64,000 nucleotides of DNA from JABDCI01 sp964475835 (GTDB lineage Bacteria; Verrucomicrobiota; Verrucomicrobiia; JABWAM01): contig CAYYYL010000006.1 in assembly GCA_964475835.1 (NCBI GenBank), forward strand, positions 49,862-113,861. The letters run 5' to 3'. A program made the position numbers and the translations under genes. The notes under the pieces were generated by a model. The model was not told where the DNA came from and ran no database searches. It saw only the letters and a list, made by a program, of their open reading frames with translations. Positions 44,149 to 52,385 of the stretch are shown here, piece by piece. The stretch's first letter is position 1; every line of letters starts with the position of its first letter.

Positions 44149-47100
44149 ATGAAAAAGAAAACTTTTCGAAACCTTGTCCTCGGCATCCTGTTTTTAGGGG
44201 CACTTGGAATCGGGTCACTGTTGTTCTTGAATCGCACGACGTCCTTGCAAAACCGGCTTGCCCCCCTACCTCATGGGCCACGAGTCCTTGCCACCTCTTC
44301 AGGCTCCGCGAAATTTACTCCCACTCCTTCAACCGGCAGGACCATCCAGGCCGCCCCCGCAAGCTCCGGGACTAGTTCCACCCTCAAGCCCATTTTTCCT
44401 GGGGCGCGCGTTCTTTCCAGCGCTCAAACACGACGCTCTGCGAATGGTGACTCCACCCGAGTTTCCATCGTCAAGGCTGACTTCAAGCATTCCTATATCC
44501 GTCTGGAGGAGTCTGTGGATTCGATGGACAAGGCGTACCATCAGATTGCCATGGTGGCCGATCATGTGCTCGTAAAACTCAAACCCGGCGTTTCGCAACA
44601 GGAGCTGGAGGCGCTGAACACCAAGCTCGGCGCCCGCGTGTTGAAAAAAATGAATTCCGGCTTGTATCTGGTGCAACTCGCCCAGCACGAGATCGACTCC
44701 GTGCCTGAAGCCATGGACCGCTTCCAGGCCCTTCGTGCGGTTGCCTATGCCGAACCCAATTTTATCGTTCAAGCCACAAGTACCCCCAACGATCCCAGCT
44801 ATTCAGCCCTCTGGGGGATGAACAACACGGGACAAACCGGTGGAAAAGTGGACGGGGATATCGACGCCCCGGAAGCTTGGGACTTGACGACCGGCACAAA
44901 TTCCGTGGTGGTCGCGGTGATCGATACCGGTGCAGATTACACGCATCCCGACCTCGCCCCCAACATGTGGACAAACACCGCCGAAATTCCCGGAAACGGG
45001 ATCGACGACGACGGGGATGGATTCATTGATGACGTTCGAGGTTGGAATTTCTACTCCGACTCCAATGATCCAATGGATGATCACTACCATGGCACCCATG
45101 TCTCCGGCACCATCGGCGCCTCTGGGAACAATGCCACAGGCGTGGTTGGCGTTTGCTGGAAGGTGCGCATCATGCCCCTCAAGTTTTTGAATTCCGCAGG
45201 CTCCGGCACCACCGCCGATGCCATCGATGCCGTCAACTTTGCCACCGCGAAGCGCGTCCTTCTCACCTCCAACTCGTGGGGCGGCGATACCTTCTCCCAG
45301 GCATTGAAGGACGCCATTGATGCCGCAAATTCGGCAGGCATCCTTTTTGTAGCTGCCGCCGGAAACTCGGCGCTCAACATGGACGCCAGTCCGGGTTACC
45401 CCGCCTCCTATTCCAGCCCCAATGTGATCTCGGTGGCCGCAACCGATGAAAATGACAACCTCGCGTCTTTTTCCAACTATGGGAATACCACGGTGGATCT
45501 AGGGGCCCCGGGAGTCAACATCCTCTCCTGCCGCCCCGGAAGCACCTATCAATATCTTGGCGGCACCTCCATGGCCACTCCCCACGTCTCAGGAGCCTGC
45601 GCTCTTCTGAAGGCCTTCGCCCCCGGTCTCAGCGCTTCGGAGATCAAGGCACGCATTCTCGCCGGGGTCGATCCCATCCCCTCGCTCACGGGAAAATGTG
45701 TCACCGGAGGTCGTCTGAACGTCTTCCAAACTCTTCGCCCCCTCAGCGGCCCTTTCGTGATTCAGGATAACGTCCAGATCAGCGACCCCTCCGGAAACTC
45801 CGATGGAATTGCAAATCCCGGAGAAACGATCAACGTGAACATCACCTTAAAAAACACAGGAGGTCAGAACGCAAATCTGGTGACCGCCACCCTTTCCCAT
45901 GTCACTCCAAACGGTCTCCTCACGCTCATTCAGACCAACGCAACCTATGGCACCATGGCCGCAAGCGCCACGGCCTCCGGCAACCAGCCCTTCACCCTGC
46001 AGATCTCCCCCTCAGCCACCACCCCGCTTCAGATCCCCCTTCTTTTGAAAATCAAGGACTCCAGCAACAACTCCTGGACCCGCGATGTGACCCTGAACAT
46101 CTACACCTCAACCCCCATCACCGGCACCGTCCTCAATGGGGACAACAACCTGCCGATACCGGGATCCAGCATCGTGTACAGCGGCACATCTTCTGGCACC
46201 CTCGTACCGGATGGGGCAGGGCGTTACACCCTGAATGCTATTAATGGAACCTACACCCTGACTGCAAAGGCGCCCGGGTTCCCGGATAGTCCCTCCCGCA
46301 TCATCACGGTTCCCCCGGATCCCGGCCCCGTGAATTTTGTTCTCGGCATTCCCCGTATCAACGTGAAGCCCGCCTCCTTCCTGCAAAATCTCTCCGCCGG
46401 CCAGACAGGAACACAAACCATGAACATCAGCAACGCCGGCCCCGTGGCGCTTCACTGGTCTATCTCCAACCCACTCATCGGACAAAACGGTTATCTTCTG
46501 TCCAACTCCGACACCCCCGGCGGCCCCACCTTCTCATGGATCGATATCTCCACGACCGGCACAACCATCACAGGACTCGGGGACGACTCCAATGTAGGCC
46601 CCATCAATATCGGTTTCAGCTTTCCATTCTTCGGCACTAACTTCCCCTCCCTGAGACTCTGCTCGAACGGCTTTATCAGCTTTACCAGCGCCTCAAGCGG
46701 GTACAACAACACCACCCTGCCCACGACCGCTGCTCCTGAAAATCTGATCGCCTTCCTCTGGGACGATCTGAATTTCACAGCAACCTCCTCCGCCTATTAC
46801 AAGCTCGTCGATTCCAACACCTTCGTGATTCAATTCAAAGGCGTCGTCTTTTTCCTCACCGGTGGACTTGCGGACTGCGAATTGATCCTCAAATCCGACG
46901 GAACTATCCTCATGCAATACCTCCGAGTCGACACACCTGCAGCATGCACGGTGGGCATCCAGGATGCCACCATGACCCGGGGTGTTCAGGCCGCCTTCAA
47001 TCAAAGCTTCCTTCACGCGAATCTCGCAGTGCGCTTCGCGCCCACAAATCCCTGGGTCAACGTACTCACTCCCAATGGCACCACGACCGGGAAAACCTCA

Positions 47101-48066
47101 TCCCCGGTGAGCTTGAAATTCTCGGTCGGATCCCTTGCTCTCGGCAGCTACACCAACCTCCTCACCATTACCTCGGATGATCCCACCAACGGCACTCTTC
47201 AGGTTCCTGTTATTCTGAAAATCATTCCACCCAATCAACCCCCAGTGGCCGCAAACGACACCGCAACGACGGATCTGGGCGTCACAGCCACCATCAACGT
47301 CCTGGCCAATGACACAGATCCCGACAACAATCCCCTAACCATTCAAAGCGTGTCGAAAGCCACAAGCGGAACCACCTCCGTTTTTAACAACCAGGTCCGA
47401 TACACTCCAAACACCGGATTCTCTGGAACCGATTCCTTCACCTACACCATCACCGATGGAATCTTCACATCGACGGCTGCCGTGACGGTCACCGTTCGCA
47501 ATACCGATGGACTTCAAGCCGTGGGATTGACAGGCGTGGCGGTGGGATCCAACTCCTCGGGCTCCAGTCGCATCCTTCCTGACGGTACCTGGGAAATTTT
47601 TGGCGGCGGCACGGGCTACAGCATCACCGACAGCATCTGGCTGCAACAGCGTCCCGTCACGGGCAATTTTGAGGTCACCGTTCGTTTCCGAAGTCTTTCC
47701 TCCCCCGGCATGGTCGCCCTGATGGTCCGGGATTCCCTCCTCAACACATCCCGGATGGAAATTCTTGGCGCAGATCCCCAAGGTAAATATGTCGCTGCCG
47801 GCCGCCTGAATCAGGGACAAAACATCCAGGTGGCCCCGCTCGCAAAAACCGGACTCTACCCGAATATCTGGGCCGGACTGGTTCGACAGGGCGATTCCAT
47901 GGCATTCTATATTTCCAATGACGGGATCACCTGGACCCTTCTCGGGTACAACAATCTTCCCAATCGTCCCCAAACCCTGATCGTAGGAATCTCCCTGGTG
48001 AGTGGAGTCCCCTCGGCACCCGCCAGAGCCGTGATTTCAGATTTCTCCATCGTTCCGGTAAACTGA
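44149..48066 (+). CDS. Large secreted subtilase (S8 peptidase) with accessory domains
   Basis: The ATG at 44149 gives a 1305-residue protein with an N-terminal hydrophobic signal (residues 9-28). An I9-like inhibitory propeptide follows (about 140-205). The catalytic domain has Asp259 (VIDTGADYTHPDL), His317 (HGTHVSGTIGA), the oxyanion Asn406 (AAAGNS) and Ser474 (GTSMATPHVSG). After that come a NEW3/CARDB-like domain, a carboxypeptidase-regulatory-like domain, a nidogen-like region with NIGFSFPFFG, a cadherin-like repeat (VLANDTDPDNNPLT) and a C-terminal jelly-roll. No sorting signal ends the protein. It is probably extracellular. Confidence 0.92.
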   Translation: MKKKTFRNLVLGILFLGALGIGSLLFLNRTTSLQNRLAPLPHGPRVLATSSGSAKFTPTPSTGRTIQAAPASSGTSSTLKPIFPGARVLSSAQTRRSANGDSTRVSIVKADFKHSYIRLEESVDSMDKAYHQIAMVADHVLVKLKPGVSQQELEALNTKLGARVLKKMNSGLYLVQLAQHEIDSVPEAMDRFQALRAVAYAEPNFIVQATSTPNDPSYSALWGMNNTGQTGGKVDGDIDAPEAWDLTTGTNSVVVAVIDTGADYTHPDLAPNMWTNTAEIPGNGIDDDGDGFIDDVRGWNFYSDSNDPMDDHYHGTHVSGTIGASGNNATGVVGVCWKVRIMPLKFLNSAGSGTTADAIDAVNFATAKRVLLTSNSWGGDTFSQALKDAIDAANSAGILFVAAAGNSALNMDASPGYPASYSSPNVISVAATDENDNLASFSNYGNTTVDLGAPGVNILSCRPGSTYQYLGGTSMATPHVSGACALLKAFAPGLSASEIKARILAGVDPIPSLTGKCVTGGRLNVFQTLRPLSGPFVIQDNVQISDPSGNSDGIANPGETINVNITLKNTGGQNANLVTATLSHVTPNGLLTLIQTNATYGTMAASATASGNQPFTLQISPSATTPLQIPLLLKIKDSSNNSWTRDVTLNIYTSTPITGTVLNGDNNLPIPGSSIVYSGTSSGTLVPDGAGRYTLNAINGTYTLTAKAPGFPDSPSRIITVPPDPGPVNFVLGIPRINVKPASFLQNLSAGQTGTQTMNISNAGPVALHWSISNPLIGQNGYLLSNSDTPGGPTFSWIDISTTGTTITGLGDDSNVGPINIGFSFPFFGTNFPSLRLCSNGFISFTSASSGYNNTTLPTTAAPENLIAFLWDDLNFTATSSAYYKLVDSNTFVIQFKGVVFFLTGGLADCELILKSDGTILMQYLRVDTPAACTVGIQDATMTRGVQAAFNQSFLHANLAVRFAPTNPWVNVLTPNGTTTGKTSSPVSLKFSVGSLALGSYTNLLTITSDDPTNGTLQVPVILKIIPPNQPPVAANDTATTDLGVTATINVLANDTDPDNNPLTIQSVSKATSGTTSVFNNQVRYTPNTGFSGTDSFTYTITDGIFTSTAAVTVTVRNTDGLQAVGLTGVAVGSNSSGSSRILPDGTWEIFGGGTGYSITDSIWLQQRPVTGNFEVTVRFRSLSSPGMVALMVRDSLLNTSRMEILGADPQGKYVAAGRLNQGQNIQVAPLAKTGLYPNIWAGLVRQGDSMAFYISNDGITWTLLGYNNLPNRPQTLIVGISLVSGVPSAPARAVISDFSIVPVN

Positions 48067-48092
48067 CAGCAGCCAGCCGGGAAACACCCACT

Positions 48093-48884
48093 TCAGCGGT
48101 CGTTGGATTCGACAGGGACCGCTTTGACGGTATCAGGTTTGGAATCTCCATGCTTCGGACGGGTCACCCCGTCCGCGGCCCGGGCAGCGGCTGCAAGAGC
48201 CGCGCTTTTATTCATGAATTCCGTCATCGCCTCCTGATTTTTTACCACGGAACCGATCTGGTTCTGCAGTTCCTGCACCTGCAAACCGTACTTTTCCATT
48301 TTTTTCTGAAGGGCATTGAAGGCCTCGGAAAGTTCATTGATGCGGGGATCCGGACTGGATTGATTCACCGAAACGGTTTCAAGACTCGTTTTTAACTCGT
48401 CAAGCTTTCGACTGAGATCCCGAATCTGATCCTGCACCCCCGCAAGATGGGTCGCCTGCTCCCTCATCGCTTCGTCTGTCGCCGCCTTCACCCGATCCGA
48501 AACATCCTTTTCCGTAAGAGATGGCGGAGGTTGCTTGACCACCACGTGAGGCTCCGATTCATAACCTTTAAAAGCCAGCCTCACTGCAAAAAACACCCCA
48601 CAGGAAACAATTCCTGCGGTCACCAGAATCAAGGTGAGATAAATCCAGACGGCACGGCCTTTCGCAGGAGCAGGAGCCGCTGCGGCAGGCGCATTGTCGA
48701 CCACGGGAATGCGGGCGGCAGACTCCGGCTTCACTGGAGGAGCTGCAATGACAGGAAGATCATCCGCCGCGGTGACAAGATTTTTCGCAACAACCTTCGG
48801 CTTCTCGGGCGGAGGCGGCGTCGGAACAGGAGATGCAGGAGGAGGAGGATTTTCCACGTGATGACCTCTGATCGGAACTAGCAT
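48093..48884 (-). CDS. Single-pass membrane protein with coiled coil
   Basis: The ATG at 48884 gives a 263-residue product. An N-terminal proline-rich cytoplasmic segment (residues 12-50) precedes one membrane helix (about 77-100, VWIYLTLILVTAGIVSCGVFF). A long coiled coil with heptad leucines and charged residues runs about 115-235 (LAGVQDQIRDLSRKLDELKTSLE). No family is recognised. The shape is like envelope-spanning tether proteins, which is only an impression. Confidence 0.6.
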   Translation of the reverse strand: MLVPIRGHHVENPPPPASPVPTPPPPEKPKVVAKNLVTAADDLPVIAAPPVKPESAARIPVVDNAPAAAAPAPAKGRAVWIYLTLILVTAGIVSCGVFFAVRLAFKGYESEPHVVVKQPPPSLTEKDVSDRVKAATDEAMREQATHLAGVQDQIRDLSRKLDELKTSLETVSVNQSSPDPRINELSEAFNALQKKMEKYGLQVQELQNQIGSVVKNQEAMTEFMNKSAALAAAARAADGVTRPKHGDSKPDTVKAVPVESNDR

Positions 48885-49010
48885 ATGCTCCCAGTCCGTG
48901 ATTATTTCAACCACATTCGATACGATCGCCCTCACGAAAGATCTTGCGACACCCCCTTTTCTTGTGGCATTCAAGCACACGCTCCAGCATCATACCTCCC
49001 GCTTTTTCAA

Positions 49011-49084
49011 TACCCGATGGTGTAACGGTAGCACAGAGGCCTTTGGAGCCTTTAGTCATGGTTCGAATCCATGTCGGGTAGCCA
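49011..49084 (+). tRNA. tRNA-Gln (anticodon TTG)
   Basis: The acceptor stem pairs TACCCGA (49011-49017) with TCGGGTA (49074-49080). Discriminator G is at 49081 and CCA is encoded at 49082-49084. The anticodon stem GAGGC/GCCTT encloses the loop CTTTGGA with TTG at 49043-49045. The T arm has GTTCGAATC. The 8-bp unit GCCAGCTA is duplicated immediately at the 3' end. Confidence 0.97.
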
Positions 49085-49179
49085 GCTAGCCAGCTATCAC
49101 CCCACCTTAGAAGGCATTTTTAATGCCGCCTTGACTTGTGAATTTTCACATGTTTTGCTCATGATCCAAAAGATAATGA

Positions 49180-49207
49180 TTGCGTGTTTGGTGCCGACAT
49201 ATAGAAT
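49180..49207 (+). promoter_or_regulatory. Weak candidate promoter of the secreted protein gene
   Basis: TTGCGT (49180-49185) and TAGAAT (49202-49207) are spaced by 16 bp; the -10 matches five of six. A start near 49214 would leave a leader of about 17 nt. Prediction by eye. Confidence 0.3.
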
Positions 49208-49230
49208 ATCTGGCTATTGAACCCCGGCCC

Positions 49231-49926
49231 ATGAATCCGAAAACTATTTGCAACCTATTGGCAGTGTTGGTTTTAGGCACGCAGATCGCATCGGCGCGTC
49301 CAACGCCCGAGCGTGTTCAAACGGTGATTCATGACGAGGATGAAATCGAAAACATCCTTCAGGAAGCCCCCGTCCATAAATCGATTTTGACCACCGTTTT
49401 CTGGATTGGTGAACGTGCCAAGCCCAATTCGGGTTGGTCCTCGAACCTGGATAGCGCCTGGGATGCCCGCTGGAAGGAAAACTTCGGAGGCCTGGATAGT
49501 CCGATCTTCCGCAAGGGGTTCTTTCCCGCCAAGTTCCGCCCCAAGCAAAACCCTTTTTACGTTGCCCTCCCCTTTAACGATATCAAGAACCCGGAGTACC
49601 TGGAAAACAATCGCATCCTCCAGTTCTTCAAAAAAACAGCCCGCACCCGCTCGGTGTGCAAAAACCGCTGGATCGAGATTACGTACGATGGACGGGTCTG
49701 CTACGGCCAGTGGCAGGATGTAGGCCCCATCTTCACAGACGACTACGACTATGTCTTTGAAGGCCAGCCTCCCCGCGCCCACGAACAGCAACTCGCCGGC
49801 CTGGATATCTCCCCTGCCATTCGCGACTTTCTACGAATCCGCACTACCTGCCATACCTCCTGGAGATTTGTGGACGATTCCGAAGTGCCCAAAGGCCCCT
49901 GGAAAGCGGTTGTCACCCGCTCGTGA
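49231..49926 (+). CDS. Conserved secreted protein of unknown function
   Basis: With the ATG at 49231 the product has 231 residues and a signal peptide (MNPKTICNLLAVLVLGTQIASA, residues 1-22). The central segment SVCKNRWIEITYDGRVCYGQWQDVGP, then YVFEGQPPR and GLDISPAIRDFL, followed by SWRFVDDSEVPKGPW, resembles a widespread but unnamed bacterial secreted family that seems to form a double-psi beta-barrel-like fold. Two cysteines are near each other and may bond. Role unknown. Confidence 0.7.
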   Translation: MNPKTICNLLAVLVLGTQIASARPTPERVQTVIHDEDEIENILQEAPVHKSILTTVFWIGERAKPNSGWSSNLDSAWDARWKENFGGLDSPIFRKGFFPAKFRPKQNPFYVALPFNDIKNPEYLENNRILQFFKKTARTRSVCKNRWIEITYDGRVCYGQWQDVGPIFTDDYDYVFEGQPPRAHEQQLAGLDISPAIRDFLRIRTTCHTSWRFVDDSEVPKGPWKAVVTRS

Positions 49927-50266
49927 GAAAAAGTCCCGGGTTGTCCGTTTTCCGCAGCCCCCTTCTTCAAGGCTACTCTGACGGCCCCATTAAGCCACCA
50001 CGTTAACCTGACCCCCCGTACCCTGAGGGAGTATATCCTCCACACGCAACATCTGGCTGCGACGCAACCGGTGACGCTGCGCATACGACGGATGACGCCC
50101 CTGATGATTCTGCTGACGATCATGGTTCGGCTGAACCGAGCTGATCGAAGGCCGATCCGGAATCGGAATCACCTTCAGAGAATGTAATTTGGGCGCATCC
50201 ATGTCTTCTTACAAAATCGGCTGAATTCCCCTCCTCTTTAGCACGCCGACCATCTATGTCAAGCCG
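49927..50266. other. Region between convergent genes holding one short possible gene
   Basis: This 340-bp stretch lies between the secreted-protein gene and the rarA 3' end. It holds the 70-codon minus-strand frame listed separately and no clear terminator. A-T-rich bases near 50200-50240 precede that frame. Confidence 0.3.
49990..50202 (-). CDS. Small basic hypothetical protein
   Basis: The 70-residue frame starts at ATG 50202. It is rich in Gln, His, Arg and Pro (PIPDRPSISSVQPNHDRQQ) and ends GGQVNVVA. Its third codon positions are rich in G and T, as in the neighbouring minus-strand genes, which is the only support for translation. No family is recognised. It lies 64 bp downstream of rarA on the same strand. 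It may be spurious. Confidence 0.35.
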   Translation of the reverse strand: MDAPKLHSLKVIPIPDRPSISSVQPNHDRQQNHQGRHPSYAQRHRLRRSQMLRVEDILPQGTGGQVNVVA

Positions 50267-51604
50267 TTAATTAGTTTTGCTGATCGTTGATTTTTTCAGC
50301 AATTCCATAGATTCCTTAATTTTTTTCTCACGGCCCATTTCTGTTGGACGATAGTACGTTCGCTTTTCAGGCATATATTCCTGCTCCACATAGTGTCCGG
50401 GGTGATCATGAGCGTATTTGTAGCCAACCCCATGCCCCAATTGCTTGGCACCTTTGTAATTCGATCCTCGAAGCGCCTTGGGCACCTCCTGCAAACGCCC
50501 CGACTCCACATCCTTGAGGGCGGCTTCGACACCCAGATATGCCGCATTGCTCTTGGGCGCGGTCGCCAGATAGACCGTGGTTTCAGCCAGGGGAATCCTG
50601 GCCTCGGGCATGCCAATCAACTCCACCACCTGGAAACATGCATTTGCAAGGACAAGCCCCATCGGATCCGCCAGACCGATATCCTCCGCCGCAAGAATCG
50701 CCAGACGTCGAGCAATAAAACGTGGGTCCTCCCCGGCATAGATCATCTTCGCCAGCCAGTAGAGAGCGGCATCGGGATCACTCCCGCGCACACTTTTGAT
50801 AAACGCGGAAATCGTATCGTAGTGCCCATCCTCATCCGCATCGTAGTGCACCGCTTTTTTCTGAATCGATTCCTCCGCGACCCCCTGATCGATCACGATC
50901 CTGCCATCCGGGTTCGGCGGGGTCGTGCGCACCGCAATCTCAAAGGCATTCAATGCCTTGCGCGCATCCCCATCACTCACCTTCGCCCAATGGGCGATCG
51001 CATCCGGATGAAGGTCCAGTTTGACCTCCCCCATCCCCTTCTCCGGATCCTTTGCCGCCCGTCGAAGAATCGCGGCGATGTCCGCCTCCGTCAGAGGCTT
51101 GAGTTCAAACACCTGGGAACGTGACACCATCGCGTTGATGACGAAAAAAAACGGATTGTGCGTGGTGGCTCCGATCAATGAAATCGCCCCGCTTTCGATA
51201 TCCGGGAGCAACACATCCTGCTGCGCCTTGTTCAGCCGGTGAATCTCATCCAGAAAAAGAATCGTCTTCGTCCCCGTATTGGCTTTGCGTTGTGCCGCCG
51301 TGGCAATCACCCGGCGGATATCGGCCACGGATGCCTCCACTCCGCTCAACTGTTCAAATCGACTCCGGGTGGTCGTCGCAATGATCGAAGCAAGGGACGT
51401 CTTCCCCACCCCGGGGGGCCCAAATAGGATGACGGACTGAATCCGATCCGCTTCGATGGCACGGCGCAACAACTTGCCCGGACTGAGCAAATGCTCCTGC
51501 CCGGTGAATTCATCGAGGTTCCCCGGCCGCATTCGTGCCGCAAGAGGCTGATCCCGCGTCGACACAGACGCAGGAGGGGCACTCTGAAACAGGTCCTCGT
51601 TCAC
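50267..51604 (-). CDS. rarA: Replication-associated recombination protein RarA (MgsA)
   Basis: A 445-residue AAA+ clamp-loader-like ATPase that acts at stalled forks. It has Walker A GPPGVGKTS at 62-70, Walker B LFLDEIHRLNKAQQD, sensor GATTHNPFFF and the C-terminal MgsA domain with IYAGEDPRFIARRLAILAAEDIGLADP. I use GTG 51604 because MNEDLFQSA fits the usual MDLF-type start; the upstream ATG 51661 would overlap the SDR gene by 26 bp. A GGAGG touches the GTG with no spacer, so the start is unsure. Confidence 0.93.
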   Translation of the reverse strand: MNEDLFQSAPPASVSTRDQPLAARMRPGNLDEFTGQEHLLSPGKLLRRAIEADRIQSVILFGPPGVGKTSLASIIATTTRSRFEQLSGVEASVADIRRVIATAAQRKANTGTKTILFLDEIHRLNKAQQDVLLPDIESGAISLIGATTHNPFFFVINAMVSRSQVFELKPLTEADIAAILRRAAKDPEKGMGEVKLDLHPDAIAHWAKVSDGDARKALNAFEIAVRTTPPNPDGRIVIDQGVAEESIQKKAVHYDADEDGHYDTISAFIKSVRGSDPDAALYWLAKMIYAGEDPRFIARRLAILAAEDIGLADPMGLVLANACFQVVELIGMPEARIPLAETTVYLATAPKSNAAYLGVEAALKDVESGRLQEVPKALRGSNYKGAKQLGHGVGYKYAHDHPGHYVEQEYMPEKRTYYRPTEMGREKKIKESMELLKKSTISKTN

Positions 51605-51635
51605 CCTCCAACTATGATTGAGCCGGACAGACAGA

Positions 51636-52289
51636 TCAAATCCGAAGGGAACCCATTTCACGGATCCGGGGAACCTCCAAAACTGTCACTCCCTGCGAAG
51701 GTTGTTCCACCGCCTGAATCATCGCGGACACCATCTGATCAATCGACACAAATCCCAACCGCAATGCCGACGCCCGCGTGGAGGGAATCCGTTCCAGTAT
51801 CCAATAGAGCGGCAGAATCAATTTCGGCCACCAGCGACGGGGTCCAAGCACATACCAAGGACGAAGAATTGTCGCATTCAATCCCGCCTCACGAATCATC
51901 CGTTCACCCTCCTTCCTGACGTCAATGTAGGCCTTCATGATCGAAGCAGGATGCGCTACACTCACATAAATAAAATGCCGGACTCCCGTCCCTGCCGCCA
52001 CCGCCACCGATTCACGCACCGACACCAGATCGACCGCACGAAACTGTTCCGCTTTCGACGGACTCGGATGAGGAACCCCCAGCAACTGAATAAACACATC
52101 CACTCCGGAAACGAATCCTGCAAACGTGGTGCGATCCAGAGCATCTCCCACCACGGCCGTGCAACCGGACGGAAGCCTGGACTCCGATCCCCGACGCACC
52201 AATGTCTGGACGGAATGCCCGCGTTGAAGCAATCGCGGAATCAACCGCGATCCAATGTAGCCGGTGCCACCCGTGATAAAGATTTTCAT
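51636..52289 (-). CDS. NAD(P)-dependent SDR, NAD(P)H-binding/epimerase-like
   Basis: With the ATG at 52289 the product has 217 residues. It begins MKIFITGGTGYIGSRLIPRLL, the Rossmann dinucleotide motif TGGTGYIG. Residues further on, HFIYVSVAHPASIMKAYIDVRKEGE, have the YxxxK of atypical SDRs as a Y-D-V-R-K pattern. It resembles the NmrA/NAD(P)H-binding group. Substrate unknown. A much longer open frame extends upstream antisense to the decarboxylase gene and is not coding. It is 31 bp ahead of rarA. Confidence 0.85.
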   Translation of the reverse strand: MKIFITGGTGYIGSRLIPRLLQRGHSVQTLVRRGSESRLPSGCTAVVGDALDRTTFAGFVSGVDVFIQLLGVPHPSPSKAEQFRAVDLVSVRESVAVAAGTGVRHFIYVSVAHPASIMKAYIDVRKEGERMIREAGLNATILRPWYVLGPRRWWPKLILPLYWILERIPSTRASALRLGFVSIDQMVSAMIQAVEQPSQGVTVLEVPRIREMGSLRI

Positions 52290-52385
52290 GAACCAGTATG
52301 GTGGACTCCCAGATCGATCAAACACAAGTCTTCGCTCTTGATTCTGTCCTCCATCTCCTGAATTCTGCCCCAACCCCATCCTCCC

